Below, piece after piece: positions 15,875 to 25,000 of a stretch of 64,000 bases of DNA. The notes below the pieces were generated by a model. The model saw only the letters and a list, made by a program, of their open reading frames with translations, had not been told where the DNA came from and did not search any database. This DNA is from Williamsia faeni (GTDB taxonomy: Bacteria > Actinomycetota > Actinomycetes > Mycobacteriales > Mycobacteriaceae), in contig QJJF01000008.1 in NCBI GenBank assembly GCA_003202005.1, positions 167,609 through 231,608 on the forward strand, written 5' to 3'. Each line of letters starts with the position of its first letter. Within the stretch, counting starts at the first letter, position 1. The position numbers and the translations under genes were made by a program.

Positions 15875-16738
15875 TCAGAGTCCGAGCATCGCGGTGGCGA
15901 CCTGGTCGGCCGCGGCGTGCCGCAGGGCGGTACCCATGTCATCGAGGACGAGCAGTCGCGCCGCAGGGATCTCGGCGGCGAGGGCAACGCCGTTGCCGAC
16001 CGGGAAGAACGGGTCGGCGCTACCGTGCACCACAAGCGTGGGCACGTCGAGCTCACCGAGCCGCTCCCGCCATCGCGGGGCGCAATCGATCCGGGAGAAC
16101 ACCATCCCGAGCTGGTTCGCCTGGTGCACCGCGGGATCGCTCGACGGTGTCCGGTCCCAGATTCGGACCGCCGTCGCCCGCACCTCCTCCGGATCGTCGC
16201 CCAGCAGCTCGGCACCCTCAGCGGCGAACGCCGCGACTGCATCCCGGTCGGACCAGTCCGGCATCGGGTGGGCGAACAGCGCACCCATGACCGCGGAGTC
16301 GTGGTCCGGCAGATCCTCGTCCACCGGGCCCGGCGCCACCGGCCGGGTGCCGACCAGGGTCAATGCCGAGAACACCTCCGGGTGGTCCAGGGCGGCAACC
16401 TGAGCGACCATCCCACCGACGCCGACCCCACCGAGATGGGCGGTCCCGGCGCCGAGCGCCCCCACCAGCGCGGCCGCGTCGGCAACGAGATCCCGCAGGT
16501 CGTACGCCGGATTCTCCGGGTCGCAGGTCGTCGATGCGCCGGAGTCCCGCAGGTCGTAACGGACAACGCGTCGCCCACCCGACGCAAGCCGCTCGCACAC
16601 CGCGTCGGGCCACGAGAACATCGTTGTGCCGCCGGCCAGAACGATCAGCGGATTGTCCTCGCGGCCAAAGCTCTCGATGCCGAGATCCACACCGTTCGCC
16701 CGAACCGAGGCCGTGGCTGATTCAATCCGTCCCGTCAT
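15875..16738 (-). CDS. Alpha/beta hydrolase-fold protein lacking the nucleophile Ser
   Basis: A 287-residue alpha/beta hydrolase-fold protein of the RdmC/aclacinomycin methylesterase-like group. Start at 16738 (MTGRIES) fits the family. The nucleophile elbow reads HLGGVGVGGMVAQVAALDHP, so the expected G-x-S-x-G serine is Gly. The codon is GGC (16421-16423, minus strand), one A-to-G change from AGC. The acid is visible in HGSADPFFP, while the histidine motif (DDMGTALRH) departs from the usual GHxxP. The frame is intact, so this may be a non-catalytic or cofactor-independent member rather than a decayed gene. Its link to steroid metabolism rests only on position. Confidence 0.75.
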   Translation of the reverse strand: MTGRIESATASVRANGVDLGIESFGREDNPLIVLAGGTTMFSWPDAVCERLASGGRRVVRYDLRDSGASTTCDPENPAYDLRDLVADAAALVGALGAGTAHLGGVGVGGMVAQVAALDHPEVFSALTLVGTRPVAPGPVDEDLPDHDSAVMGALFAHPMPDWSDRDAVAAFAAEGAELLGDDPEEVRATAVRIWDRTPSSDPAVHQANQLGMVFSRIDCAPRWRERLGELDVPTLVVHGSADPFFPVGNGVALAAEIPAARLLVLDDMGTALRHAAADQVATAMLGL

Positions 16739-17201
16739 GCCCTGGACTCCCGTCTGTCGGTCTTCATCCAGAGGTATAGACGACCGATTCACCTGAAAGT
16801 CATCGGTACCGCCGACGGCCGATTCGCGCCCATCGCGCGTCAGGCCGAAACACGGATCAAGAAACAGTCCCACCAGAGCCGGAATTTTCGCGGAAGAGTT
16901 TACTTTAATGCGACCGCTTGTAGGCATGTAGCGCTTTCAGCAAGAGAATTCATTCATTTCTAATTGTTCATTGTTCGGGCGCGACGCACTTTTTTCTACG
17001 GCGTGACTGGTCCGCCCTCCAAGGAAAGGTCAGCCCACCGGCCGGACCCACCAACATACGGTCGATGCGGTCCCATGCAGATAAATAGGCTGGTCAGAGC
17101 AGATTCAGAGTGCACGTCGCCGTCGTTTCCGGACGGACTGGCTTTTATTTATTTTTGGGCTAGAGTCCATGGGACCAAGTAAATATAAAGGAGTGAGTTC
17201 C
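16739..17201. other. Intergenic stretch without recognised gene
   Basis: AT-richer spacer between the hydrolase and the next gene. It contains GAATTCATTCATTTC near 16945, which faintly resembles the reverse complement of the motif at 12298. A strong ribosome site (AAAGGAG, 17188-17194) marks the downstream start. No coding signal or RNA gene was seen. Confidence 0.5.
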
Positions 17202-17645
17202 GTGCGAGCGGTTCTGATGGAAAGTCGTTTTCGGGTATGCGCGTCACCGGAGCGGTTTCAACGCTTTTTCAAGCACACCGCATATGTAGTGGGGCATTTA
17301 TTCCCTGAACATGTGCAGCGATCATGCATTATCGAGCATTGCGTCTCAACCTTGCTGGCCCGCCAATGGACCGAGCGCAACGATGCAAATTCGTTGCCCG
17401 CCCCCGTCACCTGGGAACTGAGCTATGGCTTTCGGGATCCGACCGGGTGGTTGACCGACGCACGGTTACAGAGATTGTCCAGGGACGTTCTGACCGACCT
17501 GGACTCACCGCCAGAGGTTTCCAGAGACGTCGAGTCGGTGCCGTGGATGGTGACCTTGACCACCGACACCGACCAGGACTCGCGCGCCGGCTTGGAGAAG
17601 CGCTACCCGGCTCTGCATCTTGCACCCCTGATGCCGTCTTTCTGA
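17202..17645 (+). CDS. Hypothetical protein
   Basis: A 147-residue reading frame starting at a GTG, with AAAGGAG ideally placed 7 nt upstream. The product is rich in charged and aromatic residues (RFQRFFKHTAYVVGHLF, ARQWTERNDANSLPAPVTW) and has no signal peptide, membrane segment or recognised motif. The codon pattern in its second half fits actinobacterial coding sequence. No family recognised, and no functional link to its neighbours. Confidence 0.5.
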   Translation: MRAVLMESRFRVCASPERFQRFFKHTAYVVGHLFPEHVQRSCIIEHCVSTLLARQWTERNDANSLPAPVTWELSYGFRDPTGWLTDARLQRLSRDVLTDLDSPPEVSRDVESVPWMVTLTTDTDQDSRAGLEKRYPALHLAPLMPSF

Positions 17646-17789
17646 GCGTTTGAGCTCAGGGACGCAGATACCTCCCCTGCCACGAAGGCCCAGCGACGTT
17701 GAGATGTGCCTGATCGCAATGTCCGAAGAACACGGAACCGACTGCATCGCAGTCGATCCGCACCCTCCAGTCCCGAATGAGTTGAGAGT

Positions 17790-18422
17790 ATGCACACCGC
17801 TATGTTGACCCGAGCCAAAACCCATGCCGACCACCTGACCTCGGCGAGATCGACTCAGGCCGAGCGTTCCGTAATCGTGATCGGCAGGCCGACCGACCTG
17901 CGTTTCGAAATCACACGCGAACTGGCCCAGAACAATGTGTCGCCGACAGTCCTCGACCACCGAGCATCGACCACGACCACCGACAGTATTCGTGGAAGTC
18001 CGACCTGCGCAGCGGACAGTCTCAACCCCACGGCGGGCTCGATGATCATCGTCACCGCTCACCCACGGTTACCTCGGACCCGTCGAGGCCTCTCCCAATT
18101 GCGTGCACGAGCGGTCGAACGAATCGAACAACAGCGCCTCACCGCCCTCGCCGTCAGCGCAGCGTCCACCACATCCACTTGCCGAATCCTTGTGCTCTGC
18201 GACGTTCGTCAAGCAACGACAACCACAGACGCCGCCCGATGGGCCAAACAACTCGCCGTCGGCATCGGCTACGAAGCCCAAATCAACGGTGCGTCAGTAG
18301 ATTCGACGTCGTACCTCATCGTCGGAAGAGCCATATCCGTGGCCCGAGCCGCGCAGCTAGCAGCGCAATGGCACCACAGACCAGACCGAGCCGTGATAAA
18401 CAGATCCCGTAGACACCGCTGA
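17790..18422 (+). CDS. Hypothetical protein
   Basis: A 210-residue protein with a basic, Thr/Ala-rich composition. Hydrophobic strand-like segments SVIVIGRPTDLRFEIT, SMIIVTAHPRLPR and CRILVLCDVRQATTT alternate with helices, suggesting a Rossmann-like alpha/beta fold. No nucleotide-binding motif is complete. The ribosome site before the ATG is weak. Not recognised. Confidence 0.45.
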   Translation: MHTAMLTRAKTHADHLTSARSTQAERSVIVIGRPTDLRFEITRELAQNNVSPTVLDHRASTTTTDSIRGSPTCAADSLNPTAGSMIIVTAHPRLPRTRRGLSQLRARAVERIEQQRLTALAVSAASTTSTCRILVLCDVRQATTTTDAARWAKQLAVGIGYEAQINGASVDSTSYLIVGRAISVARAAQLAAQWHHRPDRAVINRSRRHR

Positions 18423-18834
18423 CGTGTGTGGGACCATTTCAACGGCGTTTCGGCTCGACATCCGGTGGAACTTCACCGTGGCGACGCCGATTCACCCGAC
18501 AGCCCGTGTACCGGTACCTCGCGACAACCGAGGCACTGTTGGTGGCCACGGCCATCGCGAGATCGGTCCAGTGCCAAGACCGCGCCGAGTCGGTTGCGTG
18601 CGTCCGCCGATAGCACTCGTCGTAGCTCTTGCGTCGGTTGTCCAGGAGCGAGGACGATCATTGAGTGTGGTGTAAGGCAGCCATGAACGGAAATGAAGTT
18701 GCGTCCGCCGACGATTCTGCCGCGGTCGGCCGCCTTCGTGACGTGGGCATTTCACTCCATGCTCGCAGCCTGGAATCCACCGCTCGGAGACAGACGTCAG
18801 GTGATCAGCTACCCGCAGTCGAAGGGACGAGAAC
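18423..18834. other. Non-coding or degenerate stretch
   Basis: Short overlapping frames on both strands have no ribosome site and no recognisable domain. I see nothing supportable here. Confidence 0.4.
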
Positions 18835-19137
18835 ATGCACGCAAAAGTAGGTGACTGGTTGGTGGTCAAAGGTACGGTGCTCGACACCCCCGATCATTTC
18901 GGACAGATTTTAGAAGTCCATTCACCCAACGGTGAACCTCCCTATGTTGTCCACTGGACGCACAGCGATGTCGACGCCGTGGTCGTACCAGGCCCAGACG
19001 CGCGCGTCATCACGCCTGAAGAACACGAACACGAAGCACAACGCAGGCAAGACCGAATCAGCGAGATCGAACGCAACATCTCGCAGCACCATCCCCATTC
19101 GAGCTCCTCGGCGGCACCGCGTGACAAGGAGACCTGA
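18835..19137 (+). CDS. DUF1918 domain protein
   Basis: A 100-residue protein starting MHAKVGDWLVVKGTVLDTPD and continuing GQILEVHSPNGEPPYVVHWT, the diagnostic pattern of DUF1918, a small SH3-like beta-barrel family frequent in actinobacteria. The C-terminus is a charged, His-rich tail (EEHEHEAQRRQDR...). Function of the family is unknown. It appears monocistronic, with GAAGGGACGAG upstream of the start. Confidence 0.85.
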   Translation: MHAKVGDWLVVKGTVLDTPDHFGQILEVHSPNGEPPYVVHWTHSDVDAVVVPGPDARVITPEEHEHEAQRRQDRISEIERNISQHHPHSSSSAAPRDKET

Positions 19138-19306
19138 GGACGTGCTCGACCGGCAGGCATGGGTTGGGCACATCACTGGTTTGAGTGTCATCGCAGCACA
19201 TTTGGGACAGTAGCCAACTCCGGTCCGGTCACCCGGCAGACCGATCGCACTGACGTCGCGCCACGGCCCGAGCCACGACGATGCAGAGTGATTCATTTCG
19301 CGGCAC

Positions 19307-20857
19307 CTAGTGTGGCGATGGATCATCCACCTCGGGCGGATCGGGATCGGAGTCGCATTCGCCCGGCGCTCCCCCGCGGAGCTCTCGTTCACGCGCGGCA
19401 GCCGCCTCGCGACGTGCAGCCAGCAGCGCCGCCCGCGCCCGCGCCAACGCTTCATCAGGGTGGTGGACCCGGTTGATTCTGGGCCTGCGTTCAGGATCGA
19501 TGTATTCCGGTGGAACCCAAGCAATCTTGCCCGCGTCGGGTCCATCAGGAACAACAAACGTTCGCCACTGCCCGGGCCCGTCCCCAACTAACCGGTTGTG
19601 CGGCCCACACGCCCAAGCCAGACTGTCGATATCGGTCAACCCGCCATCAGCCCAATCCTGTGCGCCATGGTGGGCCTGAGACCACGCAGCCGGTTGATCA
19701 CAACCCGGGTGAGTACAACCGCGCTGGGCGGCGACCATCGCCATCCGCTGCCACATCGAAGCACCACGGCGCGCCCGCCCGTAATAGAGGACCTCACTGG
19801 AACCGTCTTTGAACACCGCCAGGTTCGGATCGCAGTCGGCGGCCAGATCCACCAAGTCGTCGACCGGGATGTCCACCCCTGTCGCGGTATGCGCCACACC
19901 CGCTGCGGCCTCGAGGTCAGCCTTGCTCAACGTGATGATCAACTGCGCCGGCAAGCCATTGTGAGTGTTACCGAGCTGACCAGAGGAAATCAGATACTTC
20001 AGCATCGCCGACAACGCATCGTGGTTGCGCTGGTCCTGGCTGCGGGAATCGAGTTGCGCCGCCGCCCGCAGCACCTCGGCATCGATCGCCGGATCATCAG
20101 CAGCACCCGACGGTGAATCCGGGTTGCCCGGATCATTCATACCGGGCGCAGCCCAAATGGCCAGCAACACATCGAACAACGCCAGCGTCGTGGGATCGAG
20201 ACGACCAGTGATCTTGCCCATCAGATCTTTGTCCTGTCGCCCACGGTGCAGGCTGCGTTTGCGGACCCGGTCACCCTCATCGGTCAACGACCCGTCGGGA
20301 TTGAGATGCGCGATCAGCCGATCACCGAGCGCAGACAGCCGGGTCGGGGTGTAGTCGGCGGCAAATCCTGCCATCGTTCGCTCGGCGCTCGCGCGTTCCT
20401 CGGCCGCAATGTTCGACGGGATCTCGCCGAGAGTGCCGAGGATGGCGTGGATGTGGTCGAGGTCAATCACCCCGTGCCGCAACAGCTCTGAGGTGGCCGG
20501 GCACAGCGGATCGAGAACCTCACCGGTCGGAGTGATCCGGGAGACGAGATTGTTCATCGCCGCGATCCGGCGTTTGACAGCACCATCACCCAGGCGCAGT
20601 TGACCTTTCAAAAACCCGTACGTCGAGGGATACCCGGCTTTCGCGTACGCCCGGCGGGCATCGATCCCGGCTGCGGCAGTCAGCCCGGCATACGACAACT
20701 TCCGTGATCCGACCTCAATCTTCTCCACCAGCCGGGCGCTCTGCTCTTCGGACAGCACCGTCAGGTCAGCTGCCAGCAGCCGCTCGATCGCCGCCTCGAC
20801 CTCGGCGGCCGCACTGACCGCGTCCGGAGCCGGTGCGGCTGTTGGTGTATCCGACAT
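19307..20857 (-). CDS. DUF222/HNH endonuclease-domain protein (REP13E12 type)
   Basis: A 516-residue protein of the 13E12-repeat family widespread in Mycobacteriales. It has a long N-terminal DUF222 region (LVEKIEVGSRKLSYAGLTAA..., TPTRLSALGDRLIAHLNPDG) and a C-terminal HNH domain. The latter is seen in AAQRGCTHPGCDQPAAWSQA, HHGAQDWADGG and WACGPHNRLVGDGPGQW, with the CxxxC pair and the H-N-H residues. The start at 20857 has a G-rich ribosome site (GGGGGG). A putative LexA box lies just upstream. Members of this family in M. tuberculosis serve as phage attachment sites, and here the gene directly abuts the island boundary. Catalytic activity is untested for most members. Confidence 0.88.
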   Translation of the reverse strand: MSDTPTAAPAPDAVSAAAEVEAAIERLLAADLTVLSEEQSARLVEKIEVGSRKLSYAGLTAAAGIDARRAYAKAGYPSTYGFLKGQLRLGDGAVKRRIAAMNNLVSRITPTGEVLDPLCPATSELLRHGVIDLDHIHAILGTLGEIPSNIAAEERASAERTMAGFAADYTPTRLSALGDRLIAHLNPDGSLTDEGDRVRKRSLHRGRQDKDLMGKITGRLDPTTLALFDVLLAIWAAPGMNDPGNPDSPSGAADDPAIDAEVLRAAAQLDSRSQDQRNHDALSAMLKYLISSGQLGNTHNGLPAQLIITLSKADLEAAAGVAHTATGVDIPVDDLVDLAADCDPNLAVFKDGSSEVLYYGRARRGASMWQRMAMVAAQRGCTHPGCDQPAAWSQAHHGAQDWADGGLTDIDSLAWACGPHNRLVGDGPGQWRTFVVPDGPDAGKIAWVPPEYIDPERRPRINRVHHPDEALARARAALLAARREAAAARERELRGGAPGECDSDPDPPEVDDPSPH

Positions 20858-20879
20858 CGACCCCCCCCGGATCAACTCT

Positions 20880-20895
20880 TCGAAAGTATGTTCCC
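20880..20895 (-). promoter_or_regulatory. Probable SOS (LexA) box upstream of the HNH gene
   Basis: On the minus strand GGGAAC-ATAC-TTTCGA matches 9 of 12 conserved positions of the mycobacterial SOS box TCGAAC-N4-GTTCGA. It lies 22 bp upstream of the start of the 13E12-type gene. SOS boxes before 13E12 genes are known in M. tuberculosis. Confidence 0.5.
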
Positions 20896-21258
20896 AGGAT
20901 AACGCGGCCCACCGACAAGCTCTCCGACGAAGGTTCACCCAAGTGGCGGGGGGCGAGTTCGTGTTGACCAACAGCCGCGACGGACTGCTACGCGGTTAAC
21001 ATCACTGATGGCGTTCGGTGCTGTGCCGACCCCTCAGCGGAACACGAGAGGGGTCAACGCCGGTTCCGCTGGGCGCACCACACGATCTCTGACAACCGGC
21101 AATCGCGTAGGCGTCCGCCGACATCCACCGCCAAGAGGTCAGCATGTGCTTGATGCCAAATGAGACCAAAAGGGTACTGACACAATTCCTGCGGACAGTA
21201 AGCCAAAGGATGAAGTAACACCAGTAGGCAAATATGCCCCTGACCGGGAATTTTGGAG

Positions 21259-21300
21259 TGGAGCTAAGGGGAATCGAACCCCTGACCTTCTCGATGCGAA
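21259..21300 (-). repeat. 3' fragment of tRNA-Ala (attachment-site remnant)
   Basis: The minus strand carries the 3' part of a tRNA: anticodon loop TTCGCAT (anticodon CGC), a 5-nt variable loop, T-arm AGGGG-TTCGATT-CCCCT and acceptor strand TAGCTCC plus discriminator A. The matching 5' half is absent: the upstream sequence breaks anticodon-stem pairing after two base pairs and there is no D-arm. This is the usual product of island integration into a tRNA 3' end. The orientation predicts an intact tRNA-Ala at the right end of the island, beyond this window. Anticodon identity is read by alignment of the arms and is less certain than the tRNA-Ala call. Confidence 0.75.
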
Positions 21301-21398
21301 CGCGATCAACTGGGCGTTTGCGGGCATTGACCGGTGTTGAGAATTGGAATCGTCGCAGTTGGGAGCGTTTTCCGCGTTTACCAGAGATGGCATGTAAT

Positions 21399-21427
21399 GG
21401 AGATTCTGCGGACAAACTGCGGACAAA
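21399..21427. repeat. 29-bp direct repeat with two TGCGGACAAA units, copy 1
   Basis: GGAGATTCTGCGGACAAACT plus GCGGACAAA, containing TGCGGACAAA twice at an 11-bp period. It recurs exactly at 42621-42649. The preceding ~40 bp are also alignable at the same spacing (GCGTTTTC, CGTTT, GATG). Its position about 100 bp from the tRNA fragment suggests integrase arm-type binding sites. Confidence 0.7.
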
Positions 21428-21558
21428 TCAACAGCACCAAACACCGTCCACACCACACCGCAAACACGATGAAGATTCGTTTGACCTCGCCGCCTACGTG
21501 ACCCGCTCCACTCAAGCACGCGGAGTGCCACTGCGCTAAAGAGACACGAAGGCGATAG

Positions 21559-21846
21559 CTATGTTCGCGAAGATCGTCCCGCCCCGCGAGTTCTGACTCT
21601 TAACCAGCTAGTCCGTCGTCGCCGAAGCGCTCTACCAAACCTGTACGCGCCGAACCCTGAGCACGAACTCATAATTAGCAAAATCACGCACGCCCCAATA
21701 CGCGTACCAACGCGATCGGTTGGATCAACGAGTGCGGCGATCGCCGATAGGGCGAACAGTAGACACGCGAGGCCCAAGACAACAGCCATGACTGCGATTA
21801 TCAGATAGACCAAGATGTTCGTTCGAACATACCCGCGTGCCGCCAC
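21559..21846 (-). CDS. Small two-helix membrane protein
   Basis: A 95-residue frame with two clear hydrophobic helices: NILVYLIIAVMAVVLGLACL (about residues 10-36) and GACVILLIMSSCSGFGAYRF (about 50-70), followed by a basic Arg-rich tail that should stay in the cytoplasm. No family recognised and no strong ribosome site. Coding status is supported mainly by the ordered membrane topology. Confidence 0.4.
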   Translation of the reverse strand: MAARGYVRTNILVYLIIAVMAVVLGLACLLFALSAIAALVDPTDRVGTRIGACVILLIMSSCSGFGAYRFGRALRRRRTSWLRVRTRGAGRSSRT

Positions 21847-22056
21847 GGCCGGATGAATTGGTTGACCAGATCTGTGGTAGTGGTGCGAACAAAAGAAAGG
21901 TTCTGCACGAGAGTGGCCCGCCGCGTAGTACGAAAGTATGAATCATCGTGAGCCGTCAAGCAATAACGCCCTTCGTACCGCGCACGATCGTTAAACTGCG
22001 TGCTAAATCTACCGGTGTCGCGTCCGTCGTGGCCGCGCGGAGGAGGTGCGCTACAC

Positions 22057-25000
22057 ATGGCCGATCCGGATACCTGGCTCCACGCAAAGAAGTTTGTGGC
22101 TGCCGGGGCGGTGACGGTGGGACTCGGTGCGGCCCTCGCGGCCGGTTCTGGCGTGGCGGGCGCCGACGACCCACTGAATGCCGACTCCTCGGCGGCGACG
22201 GCGCAATTGGAACCGGACGGGTCCGAGGCCGCCAGCGACAACGACGCGGAGAGCGCGTTGCCGACGGACACGGACAACGCCCAGACCACCACAACCGGCG
22301 AGCCGGCGACCTCCACCGAGCAATCCACCACACCGGCAACGCCCACCGAACAGATCACCACTGACGTCCCCGACGACGCCGTGCCATCCACCACTGTCGC
22401 ACCACCACAGGCCACGTCACCTGACAACACGGAAGGATCGGGGGTTACCACCACAGAGGCGCCGACGGCGCCACCCAACTCCCGCAGCGCCGACAACGAC
22501 GACGAAGAGACCGAATCCGAGAGTCAAACGTTCACGACCGAACAGTCGTCCGAGGCATCGAACATTGACACCGACGCCATTCCGATGACGGCTAAGACCT
22601 CAAGTGCGACTGCGACTTCGGTACATACGGCGCCAAAGAGCGCCGGAACATCTCTGCTCGTAGGGTTCCTGGCCGTATTCGGCTTGTCGCCTCAGGCCGC
22701 TGGTACGTCAACCACAATCGCCACCACCAACCCGATTCAGGACCTGGCCTTTGCCTTCTTCCGGCGCATCCAGACAAACCTGGACAATGGCACCCCCACC
22801 GTCACTGCCGGCGAGCCGACCCAGGATTCCGACGGTCTCATCGGGGGGACTCTGCAGATCTCCGATCCCGACGACGATCCACTAACCGTCGAGGTGATCG
22901 GTGCACCCACAAACGGATCGGTCTCGGTCAACCCCGATGGCATCTATGTCTTCACCCCGAACGCCGACCTAGCCTCCCAGGGCGGCATCGACAGCTTTGT
23001 GGTCCGAGTCACGGAAACTAACGCGGACAGCCACGCTCACGGATTCAGCGGACTGGCTAATCGGATAATCAACACGCTGACCTCTGGCCGCGCCGGCCTC
23101 AACGACGGCAGCAGCGCAACAGTAACCGTGCCGGTCACCGTGGTCCCCACCAACCACGCACCTACCATCGGGACACCCCCATACACTCAAACGACAGATA
23201 CGGCAACGGGTGTGGTGACGGGACAGATCGTCGCATCCGACGACGACGGCGATACCCTCACCTACAGGTTGGGCAACCCCGTCGACTCGACGATCGCGGT
23301 AATCACCATCGATCCGGTCACGGGTGCGTACGTCGTGAGCCCCACGCTGCGATCGCGCTACCTCGCGTTCGCCTCTGGTTCCACCGATACTGCGGTGGCA
23401 TTCACGGTGAGCGTCACCGATGGCAGCTCAACCAAATACGTGGACGTCAATGCACCCATCACGCCCCGCGATCCCGCACTCGATGGTGCACTAGGCGTCG
23501 AAGAACTGCGCGCCCTGATCGCGAGCGGCGAAGTGTTTGTCAGCGAGAACAGCGACGGGACCGTGCGCGTGCTGGACGGTCGTTTTATGGACACCGCGGT
23601 GCACAGCGAAGCCGATGCCGCCATCGTGTTCAACCGAGTCGCGGACCTGCTGGGTGCGCCGTCGGGCTTCATCACCACCGGAAATGTTTCTTCGCAGTCG
23701 ATTTCGATCCCACTCAGCGGCGGCGCCTTGAACGAGACGTACTATCGCGGTACCCCTACCGTCAACGGCGTCCCGGTGATCGGTTCTGACGTTGTGCTCG
23801 TCACAGACACCGCGACAGGCGAAGTCAAGGGATTGTTCAGTACCTACGACACGGCGACGCGTGGAATATCCACCACACCGACCCTGTCGGCCGACGACGC
23901 CGAGGCAATCGCCGCCAGAGTTATGACCGCGGGCTACGTCGACCCCGCCAATTCGGCCACTACCGCCGCGTTTACCGCCGGACTCATCACCGAGTCGACG
24001 CTCGTTGTCGATGCCACCGACAAGGATGCGGGACCGGTACCCGCGTGGCTCGTGACGGTGACCGGACCTGAAGTCTACAGCTCTGCCGAAGATACCGAGA
24101 TCGGTCGAGACCCGGAGAAGCTCGTGGTGAGCTATCTGATCACCGCAGCCGGGCCCAACACCGGCACCATCGTCGGACAGAGCGACAGCATCGATGCGGC
24201 AGACGTTGCGTACGTGCAGGAATCGGATCTCAACGGCGTCACGCACAATCTCTTCCTCCTAGAAGCTGATGGGAGCAGCCTCTATGGTTACTGGTACGCG
24301 GATCCGGCCCGCAGCATTTATGTGCACACCGCCGACCAACAGGCTGTCTTTGGAATTCCGACCGGCGGCACCGAACTGACTAATATGCATCTAATCGGCG
24401 GGTCATCGAATGCCGACGCCAATCCGAATGCGGTGTCGGCGTTGACGAATGTGGCTACCGCTTACGACTTTTACCGCACCGTCCTTGGTTATGTTCCTCG
24501 CGAGGGTGGGAAGGTCGGTGGGGTGGATACCACCAAGTACATTGACGTGTACCTGGTAGATGACTACCCGTTGGGTACGAATGCGAAATACGAAGCGGGC
24601 CATCCCCGCATCGTGCTCACTGGTGGTGACGAGATCGCGCTCGACGCCGTCGGGCATGAGTACACCCACACCGTCATGAAGGTGATCAGGAAGGACAAGG
24701 ACCCGACACGAAGCCAATCCACGGAGAAAAATTCGCTGGACGAGGCCTACGCCGACATCATGGGGGTCCTCATCGACGCAGACGCAAATGGTCAAACGAA
24801 GGTCACTGATTTCCTATTAGGCGAAGACGAAACCTCGTGCACCTGGCGCACCACGGAATATGGTTGCGCGTTCCGAAATCTCGCTGATCCCAAGTCCCTC
24901 AACGGGACACGTTCGGTGTACGACTTCCGCACCAACTACGACGAGCGTGACACGAGCAACACCACAAGCGCGAAATACAACAACAGCACCATCTTCAGCC

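Noticed and set aside
21234..21539. Plus-strand frame across the tRNA fragment and arm repeat
   Set aside because: It reads through the tRNA remnant. Only the last ~20 codons look protein-like, which is too little to call.
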